NCBI GenBank assembly: GCA_905221605.1
Contig: CAJNDS010002320.1
Location: 327,440 to 391,439, forward strand
Direction: 5' to 3'
DNA length: 64,000 bases
DNA from: Symbiodinium natans
Lineage: Eukaryota; Sar; Dinophyceae; Suessiales; Symbiodiniaceae
The notes under the pieces are model-generated. The model made no database searches and was not told the origin of the DNA. It saw nothing but the letters and a program-made list of their open reading frames with translations. This document shows, piece by piece, positions 1 through 11,120 of this stretch. The translations under genes and the position numbers were made by a program. Numbering within the stretch: position 1 is the first letter of the stretch; each line of letters opens with the position of its first letter.

Positions 1-1480
1 TAGGGTTTAGGGTTTAGGGTTTAGGGTTTAGGGTTTAGGGTTTGGGATTTAGGGTTTAGGGTTTAGGGTTTGGGCCAAAAGCGATCGGGAGTCGGGCTTC
101 TGGCATATGTCTAAGGGTGGTTACATGGGCTTAGGGGTTTAGGGTTTAGGGTTTGGGGTTTGGTTTTTTGGTTTAGGGCTAAGTGTAGTTACATGGGCAG
201 GCCTCAATATGATTCCTTCCCCTCTTTAAAAAGGGTTCTGAAGTATGGGCCCTTAGGTTGTGTAGGGTATAAAAGGGGTATACATGAGATCCCCATTCAA
301 GGGCACAGACACTAAGGGAGCATGCAACTACCCACTAAGAGGGTGAACAAGCAAGGGCTTTAGAGTTGAGGGTTTGGGCATAAGGGTTTCGGGTTTAGGG
401 TTTAGGGCTTAGGGTTTAGGGTTTCGGGTTTAGGGTTTAGGGTTTAGGGTTTGGGCATGAGGGTTTCGGGTGTTAGGGTTGGGGTTGAATCGGGGGTTTC
501 TCCCCGTTCGGAGGTCCGTGTAAGGGGAATCTACTCTATTTTGAGGGATAAGGGGGTGCACACAAGTTTTGGGAGATACCGAATGACCCTCAACCCTAAG
601 CCCTAAACCCTGAACCCTGAACCCTAAACCCTACAGTAAGCCCTAAGCCCTAAAACCGGAAACCCTGAACTCTTTAACCCTAAACTCTTAAACCCTAAAC
701 TCTTAAACCCTAACCTCTTAAACCCTAAAACCCGAAAACCTAAACTCTTAAACCCTAAAACCCTAAACCTCGGCACACCCCGTAAATCATGCATGACCGC
801 ATGAGCCAGCACCTAGAGACTGTACGAGCAGCTGACCAGCTCAGGGTTTCGGGTTTCGGGTTTAGGGTTTAGGGTTTAGGGTTTAGGGTTGAGGGTTTAG
901 GGTTTAGGGTTTAAGGATAGAAGCAGGTTTAGGATTTCATTCCCCGAGATGACAACATGTGGAAGTGAACCCTAAACCCTAAACCCCAAAAACTATAAAC
1001 CCCAAACACTATAAACCCTAAACCCTAAACCCTAAACCCCAAACACTATAAACCCCAAAGCCTAAGCCCTAAACCCCTCTTGCGCGTGCCGACCCGTTAC
1101 ATGGAAACCCTACAAGCACAACAGTCGGTTTCAGATACATCGCCAAGACTCCCTACATAGCCTAAACCCTAAACCCCGAGCCCAAACCCTAAACCCCAAA
1201 CCCTAAACCCCAAGCCCTAAATCCCAAACCCTAAGCGCTAAACCCCCCCAAAACAAGCCCTAAAGCCCAAATCCTAAACTCAAAGCCCTGCAGCCTCAAC
1301 CTCAAACCCTGCACCCTGGGATCTCATAAAGCTTCAAGAACTGTGGGGCTGGGGAATCAACCTTTAGCCTTCTTGGTTATGTATCATTCCGCTAACCCTA
1401 AACCCTAAACCCTAAACCCTAAACCCTAAACCCTAAACCCTAAACCCCAAACCCCAAACCCCAAACCCCAAACCCTAAAC
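1..1480. repeat. Cluster of telomere-like arrays with short unique islands
   Basis: G arrays (TTTAGGG) lie at 1-75, 135-175, 385-470 and 840-915, and C arrays (CCCTAAA and variants) at 590-770, 967-1080, 1160-1240 and 1393-1480. The unique stretch 180-360 has the words GTTACATGGGC and GGAGCATG that recur at 60425-60520, so it belongs to a dispersed repeat. No gene is visible. The G strand at the left edge has the wrong orientation for a left chromosome end. Confidence 0.85.
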
Positions 1481-1508
1481 CGCGGTTTTGGGCTAAGAGA
1501 GCTCTCAG

Positions 1509-1563
1509 GAAGTGCCTTGGACTTCCTCTGCCCGATGCTTGGCAAGCTCCCGCGGGAGCTTGG
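1509..1563 (+). CDS. Orphan exon (SALDFLCPMLGKLPREL)
   Basis: A C array (1393-1480) is followed by CTCAG, then an open frame reading SALDFLCPMLGKLPREL, then a GT in GGGTTTGG and a G array (1570-1690). Acceptor AG followed by G fits the dinoflagellate rule. The peptide looks helical and protein-like but I recognise no domain. It is too short to prove coding on its own. Confidence 0.4.
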
Positions 1564-1569
1564 GTTTGG

Positions 1570-1690
1570 TGGTTAGGGTTTAGGGTTTAGGGTTTAGGGT
1601 TTAGGGTTTAGGGTTTAGGGTTTAGGGTTTAGGGTTTAGGGTTTAGGGTTTATGGTTTAGGGTTTAGGGTTTAGGGTTTAGGGTTTAGGG
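1570..1690 (+). repeat. TTTAGGG array
   Basis: About 17 nearly perfect TTTAGGG units with one TTTATGG variant, starting directly after the putative donor of the exon at 1509-1563. Confidence 0.95.
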
Positions 1691-2193
1691 AGTATTCCCT
1701 TATGGCCCCATTGTAAGTATGCTATGATCACCCTCCAAAACTCTGTTCTAATTATTATGGCCCCCAGAGTAGGCTTGAACTTGAGAAGGCTTTATGGGGC
1801 TTAGGGTTTAGGGTTTGGGGTTTAGGGCTTTAGGGTCTTAGGGATTATAGTGTTTTACGGTTTTCAGGGTTTTAGGGTTTAGGGTTTTAGGGTTTTAGGG
1901 TTCCAGGGTTCCAGGGTGAGCTCCGCGTTATTTGTGCAGCAATCCCCAAAACCACCAGGTTAAGGGAACTTCCTAAGCCCTAAACCTGAATCCCTAACTC
2001 AACCCTCAACCCTTGAGTAAGCCCTAAACCCTAAACCCCAAACCCCAAACCCTAAACCCTAAACCCTTAACCCCGTAACCCTTAACCCTTATCCCTTCCT
2101 AAACTCTTAACCCTAAACCCGTAACCCTTAAGCCTTAAACAGTACCCCTCCTTGCACCTCACCACGGACTCACGTCTTTTTCGGGACCCGCAG

Positions 2194-2275
2194 AGCTTAT
2201 CTCATGCAAAGCTCAGGCGACGATGCTTGCGGACTGAGAGAGAATCCGCCGTCCAAGTTGAAGATCATCAGCTAG
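2194..2275 (+). CDS. Orphan exon
   Basis: After GACCCGCAG an open frame reads SLSHAKLRRRCLRTERESA and continues VQVEDHQL before CTAG and a G array. It sits between a C array (1970-2140) and a G array (2278-2312). Charged, helix-like; no recognised family. Confidence 0.35.
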
Positions 2276-2417
2276 GGTTTTGAGGGTTTAGGGTTTAGGG
2301 TTTAGGGGGCAGGGTTTAGGAGACACTTCCAGTTGGCAGTTAGTTCCGACCAAGTCTGCTGAACCTTAAGCTACATTGAACTGCAGCTGAGCTCGGTCAG
2401 GTTTCTGTAACTCGCAG

Positions 2418-2513
2418 TGCGTGTCTCACACCGGATCGCGTCGCTGGAAGACCCGGGAGAATGCCTTTGAGCGCTTGAGAGCTTGCATCGCCTCGCGAAG
2501 GGGCCTAAAGCGC
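2418..2513 (+). CDS. Orphan exon, basic helical peptide
   Basis: After CTCGCAG the frame reads CVSHTGSRRWKTRENAFERL and on through RACIASRRGLKR until a C array starts at 2520. No stop in this frame. It lies just upstream of the membrane-protein gene, so it could be an upstream exon of it or of another gene. The donor is not clear. Confidence 0.35.
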
Positions 2514-2877
2514 CTAAACTTCAAACCCTAAACCTGAAACCCTAAACCCTAAACCCTAAACCCCTTGCCCATACCATCGAAGGGGCGCACTGGGCTTCCA
2601 ATCCAACTTTCCCAAGCATCAAGCTCAACAAACCTTGAGCACCTTAAGCACCTTATCCCCAACTCCAGCCTCCTAATTCGTAAAGGTGATACGCACTTAA
2701 AGTCCCTTTTGGATCCCTGTTCTAGATTTAAGATGCGTTCCTTACCGGCGGGTCTTGGGCCCTCGAACTTGTCCGGTTTTGGGGGGGAGTGTTTGCCGTT
2801 TCCGCCAAGTCGCTGGGGCTTAAAGATGTGAGCCCGGGATGTTCTGAGTGATATTGTACGTATCCACTCCGATTCCG

Positions 2878-4607
2878 ATGGACGTCACTGAAGGTAGCTC
2901 CCAGGAGATGTGCCTTGACGTTCCCGCCGAGTTCCCAGGCCCGGATGTGTCGGAGACTCGATCTGAGAGCTCCACGGCGACGGCAGTGGCAGATGTCAAG
3001 ACTCGCATGGAGGCCTGTGTCCAGATTATGTCGCAGATGCGAGCCACAAGCCCAGACATTGTCCGAGGGATTCCAGTGCATCGTTTCCTGCAGTTCGCAC
3101 CGCACAAGTGGCTTCGTGGAGATCTCCACACGCTCCATGCGTTCAGCGTGGCCGCGGGGAAGCTCGATGAGTTTTGGTCTCACAGTTGGCGCACAAGAGC
3201 TTCCCTCAAGTACTTCAACATACTGTTCCTGGAAACTCGGTAGCCCAGTGGTACCCTTTCACCCTCTTTTTGGGTTCTGGTTCCCTTACAAGGTAACCAA
3301 CCCAAAAAGGGTGCCCTTATTGTCATATGGTTACTGGGCTATCAAGGAGAACGGCTTCCCAGCCTTCGTGGTAGGCACGCTCTGTTGCTTCACTGCCTTC
3401 CTCCTGTGCGTGGCTGGCGTCCTGCCGCCATGGAATGGAGCCGAACGGGAATACATTTGGTGCACCCCAGCTGGGGTAGTGGGTTACTACTCGACTCTGT
3501 TTCTAGGTAGGCCCTGGGGATGTTTTGTATTTTCCCTTCATGGTGTTTGAGAGGGTCTGATTTAGGAGTATTTTCCCTAAACCCTAAACCCTAAACCCTA
3601 AACCCTAAACCCTAAACCCTAAACCCTAAACCCTAAACCCTAAACCCTAAACCCTAAACTTTGGGTGTACAGCACCCTCCCCAGGGCTTTTCTGGCGGCG
3701 CACGAAGCTGGCTTTCCTCGACATTGCCTGCATCAACCAGACTGAGGCGAGATTGAAGGCCGAGGCCCTCATCATAAGGGCCATCCCAGGTCACATTCCT
3801 GTGCACGCAGCTGACATTGGTGCCCTGGGGCACGATCCTCATGTGCGCGTTGGCTCTGCCTTGCCAGCTGCTTCTGGCTGCGGTGGTTCTCGCGCACTGC
3901 CGCAGCATCGACGTGATGGAGGAGCCCTACCCCCTAAACCCTAAACCCTCAGCCCTAAGCCCTAAACCCTAGACCGTGAGGAGCAAGTTCGCCACTTCAC
4001 CATTGAGCAGTCCAAGTCTTTCTGCTGCCGCTCTGGTCACATTGATAGGCGGACGGGCCGGCCGGTTCCTTGCGACCGCATCATCATGGTTCGCTGTATC
4101 TCCGAATGGTTTGGATCCACAGAGTCTTTTGAGTCACTTGTTCAAGACAAGCTACGGACGGTTTTGGTCCACCAGCTTGCGAACCACGTCTTCTCGTACT
4201 CTCGCATTGTGCAGGCGATGAGTCCCACTATGTGGGTCGTCTTCGACATGTGGACCGGCCAGTGGATAGCTGATGGCTACGACTTAGCAATGTTACTGGA
4301 GATAGCTGCTGGAATCATTTTGTACGGCCTCTTCTTCCTGCCCTCCAACTGTTTGGTTCTACTTCGATTGGCCTACAAGGCTCGCCACCTATCATCAAGG
4401 ACATCTGTGCAAGCGCTGCTCTCTGCAGGGTTAGTAGCAACAGGCGCGCTGATGTTTGGCCTCTTCGTGATGGCAGAAAGATCTCTTGCCTATTTTGTCG
4501 GCCATGTGTTTGGGAACTCGGTATACGCAAGCGCTGTCACGCTGCCGGTCATGGGCTTGGTCACCGTTCTGTTGTGGCGATGCATGCCGTCTGCTGAAAT
4601 AGTCTGA
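2878..4607 (+). CDS. Polytopic membrane protein with SHSW motif, multi-exon
   Basis: Role unknown; the family resembles a large multi-pass membrane protein family I associate with dinoflagellates. Exon 1 (ATG 2878 to about 3231) ends with a hydrophobic segment and has the motif DEFWSHSWRTRASLKYFNI. Exon 2 (3347-3506) carries a membrane segment, AFVVGTLCCFTAFLLCVAG. Exon 3a (from 3685) reads LFWRRTKLAFLDIACINQT. A segment in another frame (3811 to about 3925) holds a further membrane span, LMCALALPCQLLLAAVVLA. Exon 4 (3981-4607) contains FCC and CDR motifs, then SEWFGS and at least three membrane spans, ending at TGA 4605-4607. Junctions 3231/3347 (GA donor, AG-G acceptor) and 3506/3685 (GT, AG-G) restore the frame. 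From 3a to 3b the frames disagree and the block expected between CINQT and the next span is missing, so there is an unseen exon, a GC/GA intron or a real lesion. Family placement is from memory. Confidence 0.75.
3240..3346 (+). mobile_element. Family E element forming intron 1 of the membrane gene
   Basis: Starts GTAGCCCAGTGG and ends CTATCAAG, with an imperfect inverted repeat (CCCAGTGGTACC against GGTTACTGGGCT) and inner arms TTTTTGGGTT/AACCCAAAAA. Exons on either side (LKYFNILFL and ENGFPAFVVG) are in agreement only when it is removed. The precise donor is either GT at 3240 or GA at 3232; only GA at 3232 keeps the downstream frame. Confidence 0.8.
3575..3658 (+). repeat. CCCTAAA array inside intron 2
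   Basis: About 12 perfect CCCTAAA units between exon 2 (donor at 3507) and exon 3 (acceptor ending 3684), inside a 178 nt intron. This is the clearest case of a telomere-like array within an intron of a recognisable gene. Confidence 0.9.
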
Positions 4608-5218
4608 CCCGTACAAGGATTCGCACAGCAGGTCTTGAACATCAGGGCGAAGACCTCGTGATGTCCCTACTGGCTACTATTTGCTTAAGAACCCCCCCCC
4701 CCCCACCCCGCAAAAAAAATGAAATGAAAGATGATCATCCCCATACTGCCCTTACAAGGAAGATTCATTGACTTTTTTGGAAGGTCCTTAAACTAACAGT
4801 AGATACAGATCCTCGCCCGCTTGTCCGTTGCGGGTCGTGGTCGAGTTGTGGCCTCGTGAAAGCCACGATGCCATCGGGCTTGGGGCGAAGTCATTGCTGA
4901 CCCAAGCCTTATGCACCGGAAGGTTCGATACGATAATGTATTCATTGCTGAAATACGATGGTACAACAATATAGTAGCATAGTCGTCAAATGGCATCATC
5001 ATCCGAGAAGGTGAGCATACAATAGCATCTACAACCGCGAAGCCCGAACTTGTTCGGCACTGGGTGGTTCGATGGCAGAAGGAAGTCAAGTGCATTGATA
5101 GCCGTCAGCTTTGTCAATATACCGTTCAGCGCGTGTCGGGTTCGGGACACACCCACCCCCACCCCTAAACCCTAAACCCTAAACCTTAAACCCTAAACCC
5201 TAAACCTTAAACCCAGAG

Positions 5219-5254
<36 letters not shown>

Positions 5255-5870
5255 TGCCCTCTATCCAGCCACCCCTCCTCCAGCAGGAGACGCAGCTGAG
5301 GCCATTCAAAAATGCTTTGCAAGCGCCAAAAACATGAGCTGCACTCCGGGTCTGGGTAGAGTTCAGGGTTTACGATTCAGGGTTTTAGAGTTATTATGTA
5401 GGGCTTATCCCCGCATTGATCTTCCTTGATCACACTTCAGCCAATGCTTTCTGTGGGTAGTGCAGGCGCTCAAGATACTTCACGCAACTCGAGTGCCAGG
5501 CTCCCTTTCCTCGGTTCGTAGACGCTAACCCCTAAACCCTACACCCTAAACCCCAACCCCTAAACCCTAAACCCTAAACTCTAAACCCTAAACCCTAAGC
5601 CTTAAGCCCTAAATCGAAGGTGGCCGCGTCCCTGGGCTCCGAACACTAAACTTACCTAGGCTCCGCACCCAAAACCCGACACCATTGTACTTTTGGGGCC
5701 TGAATCATTAGAATAAGGTTTAGGGTTTAGGGTTTAGGGTTTAGGGTTTAGGGTTTAGGGTTTAGGGTTTAGGGTTTAGGGTTTAGGGGCCTGAATAATT
5801 GGAATAGGGTGTTGGGGGCTATCATCGTATAATTATTACTATTAGTATTTATCCCGGCCCCCTATATTAG
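4608..5870. other. Intergenic or 3' region with homopolymers and arrays
   Basis: Downstream of the membrane gene. 4660-4765 is a family I-like element (TTGCTTAAGAACCC and a C run). 4790-5115 is unique with an open minus-strand frame of about 100 codons (5095 to 4793) that I do not recognise and do not call. C arrays at 5165-5215 and 5527-5610, a run of about 34 C at 5220-5254, and a G array at 5715-5788 between two near copies of GGGCCTGAATNATT. Confidence 0.6.
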
Positions 5871-5879
5871 AACTCTCTG

Positions 5880-5982
5880 GTGGTCCAGTGGTGGCCTTTT
5901 GCCCTTTTCGGGTTCTGGGTTCCCTGATAAACGTAACCAAGCTCAAGAAGGCGACCCATATCGCTACTTGGGTTATAACAAG
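5880..5982 (+). mobile_element. Family E element (GT...AG)
   Basis: Begins GTGGTCCAGTGG, has the inner GGGTTCTGGGTTCCC arm and ends TTATAACAAG. A diverged but full-length copy without an array insertion. Confidence 0.6.
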
Positions 5983-6743
5983 ACTCTCCAGTCCAGGTTC
6001 GTAGGAATCCGGCGAGAAAGAACACGTCTCTCGACGTCTGGCAAAAGATACAGGTAACTTTAACGGTGCGCGACCCACCTCGTTGGGGACAAGTCCTTAA
6101 GGAGCAGCGGATTTTTGCGCATAGAGAAGCAACCATCAAAGACACCGGCACCTCCAAGATTACACGACAAGTCCTACTTGAACAAAACGGAGTCAAAAGC
6201 TTTGTCCATGCGAGTGGACGCAGAAGGAAGTGCGTCGGCGCCCCCCCCCCCCCCCAAAAAAAAAAAAAAAAAAAGAGGAATCCCTAACCCTAACCCGAAC
6301 CCTAACCCGAACCCTAAACCCTGAACCCTAAGTCCTAAACCCTAAACCCTAAACCCTAAACCCTAAACCCTAAACCGGCAAAGTGGGGGAGGGAAAGCCA
6401 GAAAGCGTCCGCTCCATATGGCCCCATGGTCCTGATGCACCGTCCCCTGCTAGATACCCTGCCGTGGGCTAGGGAGTTTTAGGGAATAGGGTTTGGGGTT
6501 TAGGGTTTTAGGGTTTAGGGTTTAGGGTTCCAAATAATGGCGCAAGCAGAGTGTAGATGCTTTCCGTCTGAACGGCCACTATCGGCCAGTCTCTTGCAGC
6601 CAGTCGCTCGAGCCAATCCTTAGGGACGCTTAAGGGACCCACCCTAAACCCTAAACCCTAAACCCCAGACCCTAAACCCTTAAGCCTAAACCCTAAACCC
6701 TAAACCCTAGGGACCCATTGTCCAAGGAAAGGCCCCCTTGTTG

Positions 6744-6896
6744 GTGGCCCAGTGGTACCCTTTAATTGCCTTTTTTTGGGAGGTTCTTGGGCTTCCTTAT
6801 AAAGTAACCAACCCCAAAAAGGGTTTTTAGGGTTTAGGGTTTAGGGTTTAGGGTTTAGGGTTTCCTCATAATTAATGTGGTTTCTGGGCTACGAAG
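6744..6896 (+). mobile_element. Family E element interrupted by a TTTAGGG array
   Basis: Left part GTGGCCCAGTGGTACCC to CCCCAAAAAGGG, then a G array (about 6823-6866), then the right end GTGGTTTCTGGGCTACGAAG. Compared with the copy at 3240-3346 the array sits inside the right arm. Confidence 0.75.
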
Positions 6897-7974
6897 TCTT
6901 TTTGTTTGAGAGGAACGCGGCTGGTGCAGCTCATGCTTCCTGCAGACAACGCCCTAAACCCTGAGACACCAACTGTGGCTGCCATGTCCTGCACTCTGGC
7001 GATGGCCGCGGAGGAGGCTTCAAGCAGTTCTGTCTCGGTGTGCGATTGAACTGGGGTTCTGTTAGGGTGATCCAAACCCTACAAACCTATAAACCTTAAG
7101 CAGTGGCCTTCCCCCCGCCTGCACCGAACTCCGGTTGCAGGTTCCGCGCGAAACTTTCACAACCCCCCAAACCCACCAAATACCCGAACCCTTAAATCCT
7201 AAGCCCTAAACCGTACACTTGCAAAATGATGCCCAAGTCCAAGCCCTACCACGCTCCGATTCTATGACGCTGCACCCTAAACACCGCAACACTATGCCAG
7301 AGCCCCACAACCCTCAGCCGACGGACCCAACAGCCCTTTAGGTGTTTAGGGTCTGGTTTGGTTGAGGTTTAGCTACATGGCCCGTACGCTGCCATTACAA
7401 CTCCGGTTGATGAGCGCGCTTTGCAGGCGGATGAGCTTTGCGAGGTGCGCGCCCTAAACCCTGAACCCTAAACCCTAAAACCCTACGACCTGCAAACATC
7501 CTGCAGCCCTTGACCTTGTTGTAGCTGTTCACGTGCGTGGAAGCGGTGGGAGCCCCTAAGCCCCAAACCTTAAACCCCAGCCCCTTAAATCCCCAGTCCC
7601 GATCCCCCAAAGGCCAGGTTTGCCGCCTGTCTTTTTTCATTATCTCGAGAAAGCCCCGATACAACTATAGGCGACTATAGGGCTCTTAACTGAGGGGGGT
7701 ACATGGGGGGTAGGTATTTTGGGAATCTTCTTGGGGAAGCCCAGGGAGCCTTAGGGAGTTGTAGGGAGTACTAGGGATCCTTGCATTACATACCACCCTT
7801 GAACCCCGCTCCCTTAAGACCCCTAAACCCTAAGCCCTAAACCCTAACCCCCAAACCCAAAACCCTAAACCTTAGACCCCAAACCCTACAACCTTCAAAC
7901 AGACTGCCAAGAGCAACCCCTTGGCCTTTCATTACCCTTCACTCATCCCTACAAACCCCAAACCCCAAACCCGA

Positions 7975-8125
7975 AACCCTAAGCCCTAAGCCCTAAGCCC
8001 TAAGCCCTAAGGCCTAAGCCCTAAGCCCTAAGCCCTAAGCCCTAAGCCCTAAGCCCTAAGCCCTAAGCCCTAAGCCCTAAGCCCTAAGCGCAAAGCCCTA
8101 AGCCCTAAGCCCTAAGCCCTAAACC
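7975..8125 (+). repeat. CCCTAAG variant array
   Basis: About 20 units of CCCTAAG, a variant of the seven-base unit, homogeneous within the array and flanked by ordinary CCCTAAA. A second array of this variant is at 62715-62815. Confidence 0.9.
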
Positions 8126-9029
8126 TAAACCCTAACCCTAAACCCTAAACCCCTCAACCCCCCTCCCCCCCCCTGCCCAAAGAAAAGAATCCTCTCCGGA
8201 AGACACAGCCTGAGCCCTGAACCGTTTGGGGTTTAGTGTTTTTAGGGTTTAGGGTTTGGGGTTTTTAGGGTTTCGGGTTTGGGGTTTGGGGTTTAGGGTT
8301 TAGGGTTTAGGGTTTAGGGTCAAGCTCCGAAACTCGACCTTCACCTCCGTGCACTGAGACGTCAAGCCTCACCTCCGAGATCTGAGCCCTGAAACCCTAA
8401 ACCCTAAACCCTAAACCCTAAACCCTAAACCCTAAACCCTAAACCCTGAACCCTGAACCCTGAACCCTGAACCCTGAACCCAAAACTCCGAACCCTCAAC
8501 GCTGAAGCCTCAGTCCACCCTAAGCCCAAAGCCCTACACCCCTTAACACCCCAACTCACAACCCCCATGCCCCCAACTGCTAAAACCCTGTACCCCTCCA
8601 AAAAAAAAGAAATTAAAAAATAAGAAAACCCGAACCCAATATACGAATCCCTGAAGCCCTGAAACCCTTTATTCCCCTATAGGCCCTTAAGCCCTATATC
8701 CACTAAAGCCAGATTCTTTGCCAGCATCTTAGTTACATGGGCCGTTCAGTGGGAAACTCCCTTTATACCCCTTACATACTCATACCCTGTAACGTCCAAG
8801 GGCCCAGATTGCAGAACCCCTTTAAAGAAGATCAGCGACCGTAATGAGCGACCCGAAACCCCAAACCCCAAACCCTAGACCCTAAACCCTAAACCCTAAA
8901 CCCTAAACCCTAAACCCTAAACCCTAAACCCTAAACCCTAAACCCTAAACCCTCAACCCTCAACCCTCAACCCTAGACCCTACAAGAAGGCAGACCATCT
9001 TAAGGGGCCATGTCGCTTCCCTTAGACAG

Positions 9030-9122
9030 GCCTGCCTCGCCGGCGATGCCGGCGCCGTGTCCCGGCTCGCGCCAGTGGCGGCCTCCCAGCGCGGGAGCTG
9101 CGGCGCTGCACTCACTATGGGC
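9030..9122 (+). CDS. Orphan exon, possibly ankyrin-like helix
   Basis: Between a C array (8860-8985) and a G array (9127-9225). After TTAGACAG the frame reads ACLAGDAGAVSRLAPVAAS and continues open to about 9122. The GD...AV..L spacing recalls the helix pair of an ankyrin repeat, but one short segment is not enough. No canonical GT donor is visible at the right edge. Confidence 0.35.
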
Positions 9123-10279
9123 TTTGGGGGTTTAGGGTTTAGGGTGTGGGGTTTAGGGTTTAGGGTTTAGGGTTTAGGGTTTAGGGTTTAGGATTTAGGG
9201 TTTAGGGTTTAGGGTTTAGGGTTTAGGACGGGTCGTGGTCAGGCTTTACGGTGGTCATTTTGCCATGACGTATCTGTAAGGAGGGGGGCTTTAAGGGGGG
9301 GGTGTCTAACCCAAGGTTCAATTCTCCCCACTACTCCCTAAAACTCCCTAAGCTCCCCTAAGGTTCTCTAGGGGCCTACCCCCCGTGAACCCCCCTCCAT
9401 CCGGAACCCGATATCTGTGGTGGAGCTTCATACAGGGAAACCCTAAACCCTAAACCCTAAACCCTAAACCCTAAACCCTAAACCCTAAACCCTAAACCCT
9501 AAACCCTAAACCCTAAACCCTAATTAAACCCTAAACCCTAAACGGAAGGCTTAGGCAGCACCACGTTGCCACGCATGGCCCAAGAACAGAGGAGCCTTTT
9601 GCGTTTGGTCTCCGAATCCGGAGGAAGCCGTAAGCGCTTGTCCATTGCGTGGGCTGCACACCGTTCCGCGGCCTGGCAGCATGCTTTGCTTTAGGGTTTA
9701 GGGTTTGAAGGCTCGCGCTCGATCTTTTGTCAATGGCTCGGCCGCAGAGGTTTCTCACTTCAGTTCAGACAAGACACCAAAGCAAACAAGCAACCAACCT
9801 CTAGAAGCTGTTTACACTGTACAGCGGACCCTAAACCCTAAACCCTGATGAACCCCTGAACCTTAAACCCTACACCCTCAACCCTAAACCCTAAACCCTG
9901 AACCCTAAACCCTAAACCCTAAACCCCAAACCCTACGTAGGAGGTTTCGGGTTTAGGGTCCTTTTACCTGTACAGCGAGAGATCTTGATCTTGATGTGAG
10001 CTCCTGGCCCGGCCTACTTCGCAGCCTTCCCCTATGCACCAAAAGGGCCGTGTAGGGTTTAGGGTTTGGGGTTTGGGGTTTAGAGTTTAGGGTTTAGGGT
10101 TTAAGGCTTAGGGCTTAGGGTTGAGGGTTGAGGGTTGAGGTTTAGGGTTTAGGGTTTAGGGTTGAGGGTTTAGGGTTTAGGGTTTAGGGTTGAGGGTTTA
10201 GGGCTTGGGGCCTAATGAGGGTTGAGGGTTCCACTATGGACCGAAAGGGCCCACAACACACACAATCTTCCTATGCTTG

Positions 10280-10406
10280 GTAGCCTAGTGGGACCATTTT
10301 GCCCGTTTTTTCGTTTCTAGGTTCCCTTGTAAAGTAACCCTAAACCCTATAGGCCCTAAACCCTGAGCTCTGAACCCTTATTTTTGTATGGTTCCTGGGC
10401 TACTAG
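10280..10406 (+). mobile_element. Family E element with CCCTAAA insertion
   Basis: Starts GTAGCCTAGTGGGACC and ends TTCCTGGGCTACTAG. The middle, after CTTGTAAAGTAAC, is replaced by a short C array-like stretch (10337-10375). It is the counterpart of the copy at 13885-14027 in the duplicated segment. Confidence 0.7.
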
Positions 10407-10434
10407 GTATGCGCAACTTGACCTGTGGCACAAG

Positions 10435-10513
10435 GGCTCCTAAAAATCACCCAAGAGTAGTATAGGGTACTCTTTGGGGGCTCTGTTTTTTTGGATCCTC
10501 CCCAGGGGTCTGG
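10435..10513 (+). mobile_element. Family B element, right half
   Basis: GGCTCCTAAAAATCACCC, GTAGTATAGGGTACT, then GGATCCTCCCCAGGGGTCTG. The left terminal repeat is missing. The same truncated form is at 12835-12913. Confidence 0.7.
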
Positions 10514-10730
10514 GAAGTGGTTCATGCAGCGGGTGCAATGAGGCATGAGCAGAATGAGCAGGCTTTGTCACCTGCAGCTCCAGCGAGGATCGAACTTTAA
10601 GAAGGCGATGCTTCGATGTTCCAGCCAAAGAACATCCTGGAACCAACTGGCGGTGTACGAAAATGGGGGGGCCTAGGATTCCCTTATAGTAGGACCTCAA
10701 TAAGGTACCCCTAATTTCGGACACCCCCAA

Positions 10731-10829
10731 GTGGCTCTTAAGAGAAAGCAGGAGCATGAATTTCAGCGGCGTTTGGGGCATGAAGCGTTGCAGCTACTTC
10801 CAAGAATGGTGATAACGGACGCGATTTAA
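10731..10829 (+). CDS. Orphan exon (HEFQRRLGHEALQLLPRM)
   Basis: An open frame reads VALKRKQEHEFQRRLGHEAL and then QLLPRMVITDAI to a TAA at 10827-10829. The duplicated copy at 18950-19060 keeps RRLGHEALQLLPRM but carries about 24 extra bases that look like the left end of a family E element. Conservation of the frame between copies supports coding. No family recognised. Confidence 0.45.
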   Translation: MALKRKQEHEFQRRLGHEALQLLPRMVITDAI

Positions 10830-10836
10830 CCCTAAC

Positions 10837-11081
10837 AGTCCATGTGCCTATGTACTTGGGCCTTACTAAGGGGTTCAGAACAAGTAGCTTCAGGGCTCAA
10901 GTGTATACTACATCCTAAACCCTAAACCTTAAACCTTAAACCCTAAACCCTAAACCCTAAACCCTAAACCCTAAACCTTAAACCTTAAACCTTAAACCCT
11001 AAACCCTAAACCCAAAACCCTAAACCCTAAACCCCAAACCCGAAACCCTAAACCCTAAACATAGGTACATGGACCCTTGGG
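10837..11081 (+). mobile_element. Family C element split by a CCCTAAA array
   Basis: Left end AGTCCATGTGCCTATG, interior ending TGTATACTACAT, then a C array (10914-11060), then ATAGGTACATGGACCCTT. Intact copies read CTACATAGGTACATGG across this point, so the array is inserted near CTACAT/ATAGG. Confidence 0.85.
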
Positions 11082-11120
11082 GCAATCTCAAAGAGGTCGG
11101 AGGGCCTCCAGCCTTGCCCT

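Larger units (their letters stand above)
5983..8984. other. Array-rich stretch, no convincing gene
   Basis: Contains C15 then A19 at 6241-6274, arrays at 6283-6375, 6485-6530, 6640-6710, 7450-7485, 7820-8150, 8226-8320, 8392-8480 and 8860-8985, an E element at 6744-6896, and inverted-repeat-like unique sequence at 7680-7795 (repeated GGGAG words) related to 9300-9420. Weak open frames exist but none reads as a known domain. Confidence 0.6.

Noticed and set aside
1-75. Window start as a chromosome end
   Set aside because: A left telomere should read CCCTAAA on the plus strand; here it is TTTAGGG, and equal arrays occur all along the window in both orientations.
4793-5095. 100-codon minus-strand frame
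   Set aside because: No domain, no conserved composition, overlaps inverted-repeat-like words; kept only as an unassigned stretch.
6115-6324. Plus-strand frames ending in Pro/Lys/Asn-Pro runs
   Set aside because: Translations of poly-C, poly-A and CCCTAAC repeats.
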